Assembly (NCBI GenBank): GCA_019022495.1
Contig: JAFEKR010000001.1
Coordinates: forward strand, 744,001 to 808,000
DNA: 64,000 bases
DNA from: Epichloe hybrida
Taxonomy: Eukaryota > Ascomycota > Sordariomycetes > Hypocreales > Clavicipitaceae
Reading direction: 5' to 3'
The stretch's first letter is position 1. Each line of letters begins with the position of its first letter. A program made the position numbers and the translations under genes. Of the stretch, positions 20,330 through 33,552 are shown one piece after another. The notes beneath the pieces were generated by a model. That model was given only the letters and a program-made list of their open reading frames with translations, was not told the DNA's origin and made no database searches.

Positions 20330-23300
20330 AAGTAACCTATCCCTCTATCTAGATAGTTATTTGGTTAGTTAAGATAAAGCTCTTAAGGGCCTTATTAGGT
20401 AATGCCTTTATGAAGGTATTAGCTAGGTTATTCTCTCTGTTAATCTATTAGATCTTATAGAGTTCTTAGCGTTTGTATAACTATTAAAAGGCTATAATAT
20501 TAATTATTAGGCGTTTCTCCTTTATTATACTAAGCTTAATAAGGCACTTATATAAGGAGTATGAATTTATATATATAATAACTAGGATCTTTAGGAGCTT
20601 TAGTTAGTTAGTAACTAAGTTTAGAGTGGTTATGATTACGTAAGCTATATTAACACTAGCTACTATACCGTAGACTTCTAAGGTAAGCATACTTTACATA
20701 ACTCTTTTACTCTTTGTTAAGCTAAAGTGTATAATATTACCTTTAATTATAAATTTACTATTAGTATAGTCTTTATTTACTAGGATAAGTATATATCCTA
20801 GTTATAAGGATAGGTCCTAGTTATTAGTAAAGGATCTATTTATAAAGGTAAAGAGCTTTGCTTTCTTAAGGTTAATTAGGATAAACATTAGACCTCTCTC
20901 TAGGTAATCTATCTGTTACTTTAGGTGGTAATTAAGGGCTTTTACGTCCTCTAGGGTTGGCTTCTAGTGTTATGTAGTAATAGATAAGTTAAAGCAAGCC
21001 TCTAGTTAGTAAATTAAGGTAATATAAGTGCCTTAGGCCCTCTGCTTAATATACTTACGCTTTAAATTAGTTATAGGGACTAACTCTAACTTATTGCTTT
21101 ACCCTTTCTGCTAGATCTTAATAGTATTATTCTCTAGCGTAATAATACCACTATTAAACATAAGGGGACTATCCTAGGTTAGAAACTGCTTTAGCTTTAT
21201 GTTAAAGCTTACTATAATAAGCTAGGTCTTTTCCTTCTTAGAGAACTTCTTGTCTAAGAGGCTAATTATATTATTAGTTTATATTCTAATGCAAGTAAAG
21301 TTAGGGCTTTCCTTTGTAGTTATAAGCAGGTAGGGATTGTATGTAGAGGTTTCTATCTAGAGGTTCTCTCTATAATGCTTATAATATGTAACCTACTAGT
21401 GTGTTCCTGCTTCTGCAAGCTTGTAGAGAGGTTTAATAACCCTTATAATTATGCTAGGTAGGTAAAGGTACTGTATATGAATTAGCAAGCGTGCTAGGAT
21501 TAGTTACTCTAGTAATATATAGGCTTGTACATAAGCCTAATAGATATCTCTTAGCTAGATAAGGAATTTCCTTAATCTTACTAATAGGGCTATTGCGAGA
21601 ATAAGATGTTAGCTTATATATTAAATTATTAGGGCCTATATAAGAATAGCCTGTTTCCCTTTATCCTTACACCCTTAGATTATAAGGCGTAACTTTTTAT
21701 AGGGTTCTATTGTCTTACCTTTGATCTTATTAATAATTTAGGAATTAAAGATTTGAATCCTACTATATTCTTCCTTGTTAAATATAATAAATTTAAATAT
21801 ACCTTACTTAATTAGAGTGTTAATCTCTGCTTTTGTTAATAGCTTAAACGGTTTGCCTAGGGTCTTAATAATTCCTTCCTTATATAGCTTAATTATAAGA
21901 GCTAGGTTACTATGTTCTTTTACTAATAGGAAGGTATTAGTACCTTAAGGTATTATAGGAGGGTTCTTCTATGGCCTTCCATATCCTTGCTTTAATAGTA
22001 TTAGTAGTACTATGTTCTTATTATAGGCCTCTTACCCTTTCTCTCCTCCCTCTTTACTAGGCTCTGTTATCTTCTTTATATTAGGATTATTATAGTAGGG
22101 CTTAATAGATATTAACCTAAAGGTCTTTAGGCCTCTAGGTATATTAAGTATATAGCTCTCTCTAGTAATTATTAGTAGCTTATATAGACTTACCTATCCC
22201 TTGCTTTCTTACTAGACCTTAACCTTTAATCTAAGTAGTAAGCTAAGGGTCTTTAAGGTATTTAGGCTGTTATATTTAGTAAGGGCCTTATTAACCTTCT
22301 AGATAGCGTGGAGTCTCTTAATCTCTTTAGTAGCCTTCTATACTGTAATTACATGCTATATAATATTAGGTAATAGCAGGGACTTACTTATTATGCGTAG
22401 GTAGGCTCTAAAGATAAGGAGGGTTAGGATAAGACTATTAGGGCTTATAGTGTTATTTAGGGCCTTAATTACTATTTAAAGGGTAATAGGTTCTAGTATT
22501 ATAGGGCATTCGCGTCTAATTATATTATAAGCTCTTTAGAGCAGCCTATAATACCTTTTAACCTTCCTTATGCTATAGTATGCCTTAATAGGAACTTCCT
22601 TAATTAAAATTAATATTAAAGCTATAAATTATCTAAATTTATTACTATAGAAGTTTATTCTAGTGTTTATAATAATAAAGTCTAGGGGGCCTAGGTAAGT
22701 ATTAATCTAGTATATTTAAAGGGCTTCCTAGGTTATTTTTATAGAGATATTATTAAGGAATTTTACTATGTTAAACGCTATAGCTATATCTACGGCGTAG
22801 AGTATAAGGTAGTTGCTATCTAGGTAGAAGATATTTACTATTACTTTATAATTAAAGCTATACTTATTCTTAAGGGTAAACTTAAAGTAATTAGGGCTAT
22901 CTGCGTGTATTTAGTATTAGTAGTAGATTCTTATTAGCTCCCTAATAGCTTTAATGTTAATGTTATGCCCTAATTTACAGAGAACCTTATGTAAATATTA
23001 GATTAATGGATGCCTAAAGCGGCGATATAATTGCTATAGCTTGCCTTCTATAAGGTAACTCTAAGTAACTGCTTCTTCTTTCTATATAAGAAGCATCTAG
23101 GTATAGCCTTATTTACATATAATAGGGACTTTAATATTTCCTTGTTATAGTGTGTTCTTAGAGATGTTAAAGTTAATCTTTAGATAGTCTATATTATTAA
23201 GGAATAAGAGAAATAGAGTGTTTATAGGGATAACCTAAAAGAGAATGTTTCTAAAGGGAGTAGGTATATTAGCTAATCTAATCGTGATAATCAGGTCTCC

Positions 23301-25650
23301 TACGCTAAATCTAACTAATGCCTTCTTCTCTGTTAATTTATTAAGCTATAATATAGGTATCTAATGTTGTAAAGTAAGAAATTAAGGGTGCCTTACTGTA
23401 GAGAACTTTATGGCTCCTGTATTAGGTATAATCCCTTAGAATGTTGTATAGGAATAGTAATCTTCTAATATAAACGTTACTAGGGCTTTATTTATGAGTT
23501 CCTGCTAAAAGGGGTCTTCTTTACTTAGGCTATAATACGCTGCTTACCTTGTTAGGAATTAAACTATTTTCTTGCTATTAATATAGGTTCTATGTGTGAA
23601 GAAGCTTGTAGGTACTAGCTTATCTATATTATTAGGGCTATTATTAAATCTAATACTCTTTATATACTAAGCGATTTTGTTATTAATAAGGGGTTAAGAC
23701 TTATATTCTCCCTTGTACTAAGTAAGGAATAAATGATATAAGTTATTAGTTAGATCTATAAGGTAGTTGTTCTTAAAGCGTTAAAACGCCTTCTTATAGT
23801 TCTCTTTAGGGTGCTTAGATAACTAGTACCCTTCCTTACTATATATATAGCACTTCTTTATATAGGGAGTACCTCCTCTTCCTTATGGTTTTAAGGGGTA
23901 TTAGGTCTCTTTTCCCTTCCTATTATATCTTTGGTTAGTTTAGAATTACTCTAGGGTTGTAGCTTTAGTTAGGAACTATTAATGGTTCTTCTTCTCTTCC
24001 TTAATAAGATAAAGGGTTATTCTAATCTATTTATAGAACTCTTATAGTCTATCTAGCGGATCTATAATTACTCCTTTAAACTCTAGAATACTATAATAGG
24101 CTTTAATAAGTTAATTCTAGAGTGCCCTTTTAGTTTAGCTTACTTTAGGCACTACTTATTATAAGATAGCTAGTCTTTCTATAAGTTTATTAAAGTATTT
24201 AATTATTAACTTACTTAGGTTATTATTTATTATTCCTTATAGGAAAGTATTATTCCACTCTAGTAGATATCTTTACTATATATCCTTAGTTTTAAATTGT
24301 TCTCTTATATAGCTAATAAGCGTAGGGAGATCTTATGGTTATTTAGGTTTAGAGAGATAGTCTATATAGTATTATAGTACTTTACCTTTAAGTATAACCT
24401 TAAAAGCATAACTAGCTTATTTAGGCTAGATATTAAGTAACTTATATTTTCTATAGAATGTTTAAAGCTTTAATTTAAGGATATTATAGTTATTAGCGCT
24501 ATAGAGTTATTCTTTAGGGTATACCTTAGATAGGTTAATAATTTACTTTAGCAAAGGTCTCTAGGTCTATAGGGGTTCTCTAGGTGTTTCCCTTTATATT
24601 TATAAAAGGGGTAGTAAGGTCTTTAGGAAGTAAGAGAGTAGCTTTATAGGTAATACCCTTAGTGCTTATTATTCCCTCTAATTCTCCTCTTCCTTATATT
24701 AGAAAGGAGAAATTATAGCTTTTTAAGCTATACTAATAGAGGCACTACTAGCCCTAGCTAGCATAAGTTACCTCTATTAGTAACTCTCCTGCTTAGGGGT
24801 ATTATTAGTAGTGTTAATAGGGTAATACTACTAACTTGCCTTTAGTGAAGGTATAGGTAGGGAAGTTACCTATAAATGCTTACGAATAGTATCCTTAGGC
24901 AGTCTTAACTCTAGGTTAATTAACCTTCCTAGGGGAGATTAGCTAGGCCTTCCTAGAGGGGATTAACTTAGTCTTCCTAGGGGAGTCTAGCTTATTAATC
25001 CTTTTAATAGTAATTATACTAATAAATAGAGTGATAGGGTAGGTTACCTAGTTCTAACATTACTATTATCTAGTAGATTATAGAAAAACTCTTTATTCTA
25101 TAGGTTCTTTTAGAAGCTTATATACTTCTTCCTAGCCTCTTTAATTTCTTTAAGAGTCTAAAATCTAAATTCTTCTTAGTTTACTACTTCTTTAAGGTTA
25201 TTTACTATCTTAGTGCCTTTTCTAATAGTTATATACACTCTATTATAAAGAAAATAGTCTTAAAGTCTATTTTATAAAAGGTCTCTCCTTTCCGCGAACT
25301 TATCCCTTAACTATTTATAAAAGTTATTACTAAATTTAGAGAATAGTGTTCTTCTAAATAACCCTTACTCCTTATATTATTTAGTCTTTATAAGGATATA
25401 AAGACTAATTTCCTTAGGTATTATTATTTCTTTATGTTTAGAACTTCCTATTTATTAAAGTAGTTCTTCTATAATATATTATTAAAGCCTTATAAAGATA
25501 TAGGGATATAGGTTAGTGTAAATAGGGGTTTTTCCTTTATTAAGGTATTTATTACTATCTCCTGTTTTAATGCCTTCTATAGTATTATTATAGCTATTAG
25601 TCTTACTAGGAACTCTAAATTAACTAGAGGTCCTAGATAGTCTAGCTATA
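20330..25650 (-). pseudogene. copia-2 gag-pol remnant
   Basis: Minus-strand order. Gag is at about 23700-25640, with a knuckle-like region near 23820-23870. Protease is near 23170-23300, reading VIPINTLFLLFLNNIDYLKI. A pre-integrase part near 23030-23080 is in the place where families have HRRFGHP. The integrase core near 22690-22900 contains NIFYLDSNYLILYAVDIAIA and ends INTYLGPP. RT has TDD changed to TNN at 21270-21278. RNase H near 20680-20740 reads KSKRVM then a stop and SML. Most stops replace Trp or Gln. More mutated than copia-1. Confidence 0.82.
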
Positions 25651-26052
25651 TCTAATATTCTAATTAATTAAGGGAGGCAAATCTTATAATATAAGAAGAA
25701 AAGGGGTATAACTATAATTATATAACATATTTTGGATATAAAGGATTACGAGGTAAGGTAGTTAACTTTAAATATATAATAGAATATATAATAAAGAAAG
25801 ATAAGGGGATAGCTTAGCTACTAGTATTAAACCTTTCTTTATTATTTTAGAGTTTATATAGATATAGATATTAATACTAAAGTAAGAAGAGAGCTATATT
25901 ATACCTTTCCATTAGCATAACTTATTATTAAACATAGCCCTTTTATTACATAGGGCGAGTTATTATTAGATAAGCTACCTCTTCTAATTAACCTTACTAA
26001 TCTATAGTGTTTAAAGACTACGTAGTTATCTATAAAGGTAACCACTAATTAG

Positions 26053-26359
26053 TATTAGATTCACAGGGTATTGAATTTAATGTAATATAGTCATAAGCCT
26101 AAAGAATAGTATTATTATTAATTATTTATTCTAGGCTACGTTATTTATTATTATAATTAATTAAGTTATAGGAAAAGAGAGGTAAAAAGCTAGAAGTTAT
26201 AATATATAAAGGGAAAAGAGGTTACGCGTTTATATCCCTACATTTCCTAGCTAATTAACGTGCTAGGTTATAGGTCACGTGCGGGGTCCGCGCGTGGCCT
26301 AAGCTTCTGCCGGGTAATTGCGGCTGCGACGCGCGATTGATATCACCTTTGTTCCAACA
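26053..26359 (-). repeat. copia-2 5' LTR (right)
   Basis: 307-bp direct copy of 17300-17606. It starts TATTAGATTC (TG mutated to TA) and ends TTTGTTCCAACA. The block 26270-26340 keeps ancestral GC (CGGGGTCCGCGCGTGG). CTAATTAG at 26045-26052 precedes it. Confidence 0.94.
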
Positions 26360-26424
26360 CTTTAACACTTATAATATTTTAAGTTATATAAGTTATATAA
26401 GTAATAAAAGTAATATATATATTA

Positions 26425-26520
26425 TAATAATATATATAAGCTATTATAAGCTATTATAAGCTATTATAAGCTATTATAAGCTATTATAAGCTATTATAAG
26501 CTATTATAAGCTATTATATT
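26425..26520. repeat. AAGCTATTAT decamer array in A'
   Basis: About nine copies, just inside the right pentamer end, as in D and A1-A4. Copy number differs between A elements: A1 and A3 have three, A2 two, A4 six. Confidence 0.92.
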
Positions 26521-26682
26521 AACTATATATACCTTATAATTAAGGAATTTACTTAAAACTAAAAAAAAGAAAAAAAAATACAAAACAATACAAATAATAC
26601 ATGGATTGTATTGAGGTATAAAATTTTGGATGTATTGTATTGTGTAATGTATTGTATTGTATTGCAATGCTCTGATTATAGG

Positions 26683-29600
26683 TAATACTTAAGTACCTAA
26701 TTTATTCTCTTTATTTACCTATTAGTTTAAGGGTAAAATACTATTAAAAGCCTTTACTTTATATATAACTAGTAATATACCTCTAACTAGAATTAGCTTA
26801 TAAATACTAACTCTCTATTAGATATAATACTCTCTAGCGCTTTAAATTATAGCTTAATCTCCTTATAGAATAACTTTACTAATTTAGCTATATTAATTAT
26901 AGTCTTTATAAGAAGGAAAATAAAGTACTTAGTAAATTAGTTTATAATTACTAGGATTATATTAGTTTCTTACTTACCTAGCTACACTAGTAGTAAACCT
27001 ATAATAAAGTCTATTAAAATCTTTACCTATAGTTACCTTAGTATTAGTAATAATTTAAGGCTTCTATAAGGGTAGTGCTATCTAGCTATTACGCGCTAGT
27101 ATACTCCGTAGCTAGATATATAGTCTAAAATAGCTTTACTTATTACTAGTTACTAATAGTAATATTTTAGTAGCTTAAGAGTGTATTTAGTCCTAAAGTA
27201 ACTTACTAATAAATTATTATAGTATAGCTATAGAAGCTTTTATTATAAGATAGGCTCCTATAGAATAACTACCTAGTCTTTATATATTAGAAAGCCCCTT
27301 ATATTATATAACTATAAACTAGCTTTTCCCCTCCCTTTTACTTAGGAGTTAACCTTACCTTTATGCTTTTATAAATCTAGATCTTAGTCCTATGCCTTCT
27401 AGAGTAGTTATACTAATAGTTTATTTACTATAAATTAGTAAGGATTTGGTAATATAATAGCCCCTTTAATTACTTATACTATACTAATATCTTAAATATA
27501 TACTACCTTCTCCTTAAAATTACCCTTATTTAGCTAACCTATTACTAAATCTATAGTAGCTAACTAGCTTTTTACCTAGGTTACTCTTACCTTAGTAAGT
27601 TCTAAGACTAGTATTATACTATAACTTCTTTAATATATTAGTACTTCTTTTTCTACTATATAGATATTTACTATCTTCCTTTAAAGCTCTAGTAAGAGCG
27701 CCTTATTTAATATAAGTTAATTCTTATAATTAGACTTTCTTAATAGTATATTTATAAGGGTACTTTTCCTTAGTTTATACTTCATTATAAAATAGAAAGG
27801 GTAAAGGAATATATATTATTATACCTATCTTCTATTTAGCTTCTACTACCTTATAAAAGTCTATAGGTTATAATAGTCTAATAGGACCTCTATAGGTATC
27901 TCTATGCCTTTAATATAATATTACTAGTATTTAAATAACTTTACTATAGTAAGTAGCTTTTAATTAGCTATACTATAGTTATATTTAGTATTTATAAACT
28001 TCCTTAACTAAAAGGCTACTAAATACTAATAGCCCTTATTATCTTACTAAGATAGGATTCCTACTATTATAAAAATTAAGGTATTTATCTCAATATACAC
28101 TACCTAACTTAGGTTATAGTATTAAAGTAAAGGCACTTACTAAAAGGTATCTTTTAGCTAGTTAAATACTAATTACTCCTTTTCTCTAAATATAAACCTC
28201 CTAGTCTAGATACAATATTAACTACCCTTTATTAATATATAAAGAGGTACTATAATCCTAGAGTATTTATAAATAAACTATTAGTAAAAGTTATAAAACC
28301 TAAGAAATAACTATATATCCTTAAAACTTATTAGCTTCTTCTATTCTCTAATTATATTAACCTAGTAAGTATTTATTAATATCCTATTAATAAAGAGAAT
28401 AAACCCTAGGAATTTTACTAATTCCTTATAGAAAGAGTACTTAAAAGGTTTTATATATAACTTTACTAATCTTATATATTTAAGAACTTACTTAATATAT
28501 TTAGTATACTTTTTCTTTATCTTAGAGAAAATTAAGATATTATCTAGATATACTATATAAATAGTATTAACTAGCTTATATAATACCTTATAGATATAAC
28601 TCTAGAAAGTAGCTAGGGTATTTATTAACCTAAAAGGCATTATAAGGTACTTATACTACTTATAATATATATAAAAAGCTATCTTCTATTTATTACTCTC
28701 TTTAATATAAATTTAGTAGTATATATCCTTAATATTAATCTTAAAAAAGAAGCAGGCCCCTTAGTATTAATTAAGGATCTTTAAAATTAAGGGGAGAGTG
28801 TAGTAATTCTTCTATATTACCTTATTAAGCCCTTAATAGTTAATATATAGCTATAGTATTTTATTCTTCTTTAGTATAAATAAAATAGATATACTTACTA
28901 GGCTCTTTAAGGGTCTTATCTAGCCTTTCTTTAGGTTATTATTAATATATTCCTAAAGCTCTCTAAGTTTACTTTAGGAGAGAGAATAGATTAGTTTATA
29001 TAAGGGTATAGCTCCTAGTATAAGATTAATTATATAGTTAGTTAACTTCTTTAATAGGAGGCTCCTTACCTTATTTAATATAAATATATCTTTAAATTTA
29101 CATAGTTTCTCTAGGATATCTTTAATAGTTTTATATACTTTTACCTTCTCTTTATCTTTAAGAGAGATAAACTTATCTTTTATAATACCTATAATAGTAT
29201 ATATAATTACCTTATTACGCATTACCTTTATAAACTTATAGGGAGTTAGTAGTAAAAAGGCTACCTTTCTCTTTTTAAACTACTATTCTTATAAGTATAA
29301 GTAAAGATATATATATTCTTCTATAAGCATATGTATTCTGATTAATATAGGGCTTTTCTTTACTCTTAGGTCCTTATTAATAGCTATATATAGTAACTTA
29401 AGGTCTTTCTCTTTACCTTATAAATCTTTAATTAAAATAGGCACCTTATAGATACTATATTAGGGAACTATTAAAGCCCCTACTACCTTTAAGATAGGTA
29501 CTATAGCCTTAGCCTAATTAAGCTTATAAGTCTATATAAATTAAGCGCTTATAATATTAATCTTAGCATAACTATTAAAATCCGCTACTATTTTAATATC

Positions 29601-30700
29601 TTTATACCTATAAATAGTAACTAGTATATAGAATTAGTGTCCTAATAGTACCCTAGTATCTAAGGTAAAGGTAAGGGCTTTTACTTCTATCTGTAGGAGT
29701 TTTCCTAACCTTCTTATTAGTCTTTCCTTAGCTTATTATAATTATAGAAGAAATACTCTATACTACTATAGTTATAGCACTATTTTCTTCCTTATAGTCT
29801 ATTATTATTTAGGTAAGTAACTAGGGTCTTTTTCTTATCCTTATTCTTATCTCTTTAGTCCTTATTTAGCTAATACCTTTATAAGGAGTTATATCTTTAG
29901 TATTAAGCTACCTTATATAGTCCCTTCTTTTCTAAATTATTTAGCTTTTACTTATTCTTTAATATTACCTCCTAGAATTACTAGGTAAGTTATATAATAT
30001 CTTCTTATATTAGACTAGTAATATTTATATATAAGTTAATATAATCTTATAAGTTAGGAAGTAATTTTATAAAGAATATAAGAGTATAAGTCTTTTCTAG
30101 AGCTTATTCTAGGTATTTCTCTAGTAAATCTAAGTAAATACTAAACTTAATAGGACTCTAGCCCTCCTTTTACTTTATGTTTTCTAGCTATATAGCTATT
30201 TATGTATTATAACTTATAAAGTCTTTAAGTAGCAGGGTCTAGTCTTAGAACTTATCCTAGTTATCCTTAGGATAATCCTAACTATTAGCTAATTATTCTT
30301 TAATATATTAGTCCTATCTAGCCTAATAGTTTATATATATATAGTTAAGTGTAAAGAGAATCTTTTAGTTATCCTAGTAATACTTTTTCTTTACCCCCTT
30401 AAAGGTATAGTTAAGGTTATTAAGCTATATCTTATACTTCTATAGGTTTATAAGGTATTAAAGTTTTATAATATTTTAGACCTTAACTTCTTAGCTACTA
30501 AGGCTTAAGAATAAACTATCCTTTTAGCCCCTTTTTACTAGTTCTCTATAAAATTATATTAAGTTAGTAAGCTTCTTTTCTTAATCCTATAGTTCCTTAA
30601 GTTACTTAAGCTAAGTAATTTACTTCTTAACTACTATCTCTTTTACTACTATAGTAAAGGGTATAGCTTTAGATAAGGTTATAGAATATAGTATATCCCT
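26683..30700 (-). pseudogene. gypsy-2 gag-pol remnant (gag, protease, RT, integrase)
   Basis: Minus-strand order. Gag is at about 29900-30700. A CCHC-type knuckle remnant lies near 29745-29790, with Cys codons changed to Tyr. Protease is near 29560-29640. The PR-RT linker at 28974-29222 is open for 82 codons and contains ILEKLCKFKDIF and LIYSLS, matching the family's linker ahead of PKELE. RT carries YLDN at 28536-28550, where the family has YLDD, followed by ILIFSKIKKKYT and, further on, VKFLGFI. RNase H and the integrase core run to 26683. The 82-codon open stretch is only a surviving piece, not a gene. Confidence 0.83.
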
Positions 30701-31020
30701 AGCTATAGTATTACTATTATCTAGCTAATCCTAAGTAATATATAGTATAGTTCTAGTAAATTAGGTTATTCTTCCCCTTATATTACTCTTAGGTAGCTAG
30801 TAGGAGAAGCTTTAGAATTATAAGAATAAAGGGATAGCTAGGTAAGAGGTATAGGGGTGTTTATATATTAACTAAAGCTTGCTAGGTCTAAGTGTATTAT
30901 ATATATAAGTTACTAACTTATAGCTAGTGACTTGCTAGTGTTATATAGACCTAGCCCTAGGGCGTGGTACGCCCGCCTAGTGGTGCGCTAGCGCGCTAGT
31001 GTTGTGAGTAGGGCCTCACA
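30700..31020 (-). repeat. gypsy-2 5' LTR (outer end at 31020, inner end uncertain)
   Basis: On the minus strand the end reads TGTGAGGCCCTACTCACAAC, starting at 31020, followed by a GC-rich block at 30955-31010 with nested GCTAGCGC palindromes, then AT-rich sequence. The TG start and position upstream of gag fit an LTR. No second copy exists in the window, so the inner boundary is a guess. AGGTA at 31021-31025 would be the TSD. Confidence 0.55.
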
Positions 31021-31039
31021 AGGTAACCCCCTATAAACC

Positions 31040-32170
31040 CTAAATTATTATATTTAGCGCTAGATTAGTAGTTATAAGAGGAATCCTTTATATGCTTATA
31101 GAACTTAAAGAGCTTAAATTCTATGTCCTTAATATAGCTACCCCCTTTCTCTTCTTAATTACTAATATAAATAAGATATAAGTTAAGATTAATAACCTTG
31201 CTAATATACTTATCTAAGGTAATAAGACTATACCTATTATGTAATAATAGGGTTATCCTTAGTAGCTACTAGAGGTAAAAGAAACAGTTACCTTTTACCT
31301 TTTAGAAGGAGATATTTATTAATTATATTATTAACTTAGTTACTCTTTTGTTTAATGACTTATAAAGATCCTTTACTAAGCTAGTTATAAAGTTAAACAC
31401 TAAGTAATTAAGGAATTAACTAAAGTCTACTACTATTGCTAGATATATAGAAAGGCCCCTAGTTAATTTAAATTCATAATTAAAGATAACTATAAATTTA
31501 ACTATAAGATTATTATTAATATCATGTAGATTGATAGCTAACTAGTGCTTTATATTATTGATTTAGTAATATTGTTCTAGGTAGCCTAATTCCTTAATCT
31601 AAAGAAGCAAAAGGCTTAAGATATCTAGGATACTATTCGCGAGTGTTAGATTAATACTTATCTTAGACCTCTAGAATAGATTATTTATGACGCTAGTAAT
31701 AATTTCGCTTCCGCTAAATTTAAGTATTATGCTTAACTAATGTTAATTAAGACTAATTTGATGCTAATTAAAGCCTATAATAGCATTAGAAAGGTTAAGA
31801 GATATTATAAACCTCTACGCTAAGCCTATAATATTATTATAGACTTAATTAGGATAAAACTTACGCTAGAGTAATATCTTTAAATAGCTATAAAAGCTAT
31901 TAATAACTCTATAAGCCTAAATAGTATTGTCCTAACCCTACTAGTCTTTAGAGGCTACCCGCGGATAATAAATAAGTTACTACTAAGCATCTTTATTATT
32001 TAATATACTAAAGTAATTTATAAAGCTACTAATAAAGTCCGCTATTATCTAGCTTTATAGTAAGTCTATAATGCCCTTAAAGCCTAGAATAGCCCTAATA
32101 TAGCGCCTATATATTAGCTACCCCTATAGGCTAATATATACATATAAAGAGAGAAGGGTAGCTAGTATAG
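31040..32170 (+). pseudogene. copia-3 protease end / integrase remnant
   Basis: From about 31310 the plus strand reads a pre-integrase stretch (LLEGDIY). Near 31460-31520 it reads FKFIIKDNYKFNYKI, identical to the copia-1 integrase, and then INTY. Near 32050-32140 it has VYNALKA and NSPNIAPIY, the family's NALN..N.P segment, before the gypsy-3 insertion. Stops again sit at Gln and Trp positions. The first 200 bases (31040-31250) show only a weak protease-like frame. Confidence 0.75.
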
Positions 32171-32437
32171 TATTAGGAGCACGGAGGCTAGGGAGTCGCG
32201 GATAGGACGGTTATATAATAGAGCCCTTAGGTAAGCCTTAGCCTACATAGATAACTAAGTAGCTACTAGATAGCTATATATATATAGTAAGGTATTTAGA
32301 TAAGGACTACTTATAAGAGATATAGAAGGTTAGAGTTTAAGACCTTTATATACTTACCCCTAAGTAATAGCTCTCTAGCTATAACTAAGAACCTTAGCCT
32401 TTACTTTATTTATATCTCTCTTACTATAGTTATAATA
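32171..32437 (+). repeat. gypsy-3 5' LTR
   Basis: 267 bp, starting TATTAGGAGCACGG and ending AGTTATAATA. The unmutated solo copy at 61383-61649 shows the ancestral ends TGTCAGGAGC and GTCGTGACA. Confidence 0.94.
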
Positions 32438-33550
32438 AGTTAAACTTTTAAACCCTTTTAGGAAAATAAACTATTAGCTAGATTTAAATATAAAGAAGCT
32501 ATAGGATATTTACTTAGAATATACTTATACTACCTAGTAAGAAAGGCTTAAACCTATAGTACCTAAGTAATAACCTAAATACTTTAACTATAGAATATAA
32601 TAAGAAATAGTAAATATTACTTAACTAATATTATAACCTTAGATCTAGAAATAATAATAATCTAGACTAGCTATAGAGGTAATATAAGGTTATATAAGTC
32701 TAGCTATATAATACTTATATAAGATAAGAGATCTTAGAAATAAAAGTATAGCTTAAAGAAATAGAAGTAAACCTATAATTAGCTAGATTAAGTAAAAGAC
32801 TTATAATTACCCCTTAGATAAATATACTAATAAATCCTATATTCCTAGGTTTCTTACCTAATAGTAAGTTTATAATAAGTATATACTTATAAAGCTTTAT
32901 AAAAATATAGTATAAGGTACTTATATATAAAGGAGATACTTATAAGAATTTATAAGTATACTTATAAGATTTAAATATACTATTTTAGTTAGACTTAAGA
33001 ACCTTCTAGGATAATAGAATAAAGGTAATATATACTAGTAGCTACCTAGTAAATAATATAAAGTAATAATAGATATATTATATAATAGTAAATAGGATAG
33101 TTAACTATATATCCTATACCTAGGATAGATTTATATCTTAGCTAAATACTAGTATAATAGATAAAGATATAAGGTACTTAGAAGCTACTAGGATATTTCT
33201 AAACCTTAGGTAAAAGTATAATTAATTATTCTAATCTTTCCTAAGACTCTAGATAAAGGTAAAAGCTAAATTACTTAACTAAATCCCCTTATATTTAAGG
33301 ATAGTAATATTCCTAAATAGCTTAAATAATACTATAAGGTAGTATATAGTTAGCTAGGAGTTCCTTATATCTTAGAGATATCTATAAGGCTAAGGTAAAA
33401 AAGCTAAAGTTATAATAATATTTATAATAAAGAGTTATAATAGAAGCTATAATAAAGAGAGTAGGAATAATAAGAGATAATACTCTAGCTTCCTTATAGA
33501 TAACTTATAGTAAGGTTCTTAATAATAAGATATAGGCTAGAAGCTATTTA
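32438..33550 (+). pseudogene. gypsy-3 leader and gag remnant
   Basis: Leader followed by a degraded gag reading frame rich in Lys, Tyr and Asn. The same region, about 95% similar by eye, is found in gypsy-5 at 58144-59230. Gag of this group coats the RNA in the particle. No start codon can be assigned because of RIP damage. Confidence 0.65.
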
Positions 33551-33552
33551 AA

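Larger units (their letters stand above)
17300..26359 (-). mobile_element. copia-2: complete Ty1/copia element, split by C1
   Basis: Two 307-bp LTRs (17300-17606 and 26053-26359) flank a minus-strand gag-pol remnant. The TSD CTTTA is perfect at 17295-17299 and 26360-26364. The total is 9060 bp including the 2261-bp TIR element C1 and its 8-bp duplication, so the copia itself is about 6.8 kb. It is inserted in A' between the GTGGGTC units and the decamer array, where A1 has AAACTTTAACACTAATAAT without interruption. Heavily RIP-mutated. Confidence 0.95.
16085..26674. mobile_element. TIR element A' (TGTAT flavour), left end deleted, split by copia-2
   Basis: The 8-bp TSD ATTATAGG lies at 16077-16084 and 26675-26682. 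The right end is intact: TGTAT pentamers then GCAATGCTCTG. At the left only CAG(C) of the terminal CAGAGC remains, joined to interior sequence TTAAATTCTTATACTATT, which in A1 lies about 625 bp inside. The left TIR and GTGGGG block have therefore been deleted after insertion. Without copia-2 the remnant is about 1.5 kb: interior, four GTGGGTC units, decamer array, right TIR. No coding capacity. Confidence 0.85.
14520..31020 (-). mobile_element. gypsy-2: Ty3/gypsy element, split by TIR element A'
   Basis: Pieces 14520-16084 and 26683-31020 rejoin at the 8-bp duplication ATTATAGG. The empty site is seen in gypsy-1 near 5407-5420 (GTATTATAGGTAATATT). Reading on the minus strand, the order is 5' LTR at the right end, gag, protease, RT, integrase, then a 3' region. 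The left end lacks a 3' LTR because element D replaces it at 14519. The total without insertions is about 5.9 kb. The coding part is heavily stop-laden. Confidence 0.8.

Noticed and set aside
22600..23300. First taken for a LINE reverse transcriptase (a frame reading VIPINTLFLLFLNN)
   Set aside because: The neighbouring stretches (NIFYLDSNYLILYAVDIAIA and INTYLGPP) fit copia protease and integrase, and the element has LTRs with a 5-bp duplication.
28974..29222. 82-codon minus-strand open frame as a gene
   Set aside because: It is the protease-RT linker of gypsy-2, continuous with broken RT and protease frames.
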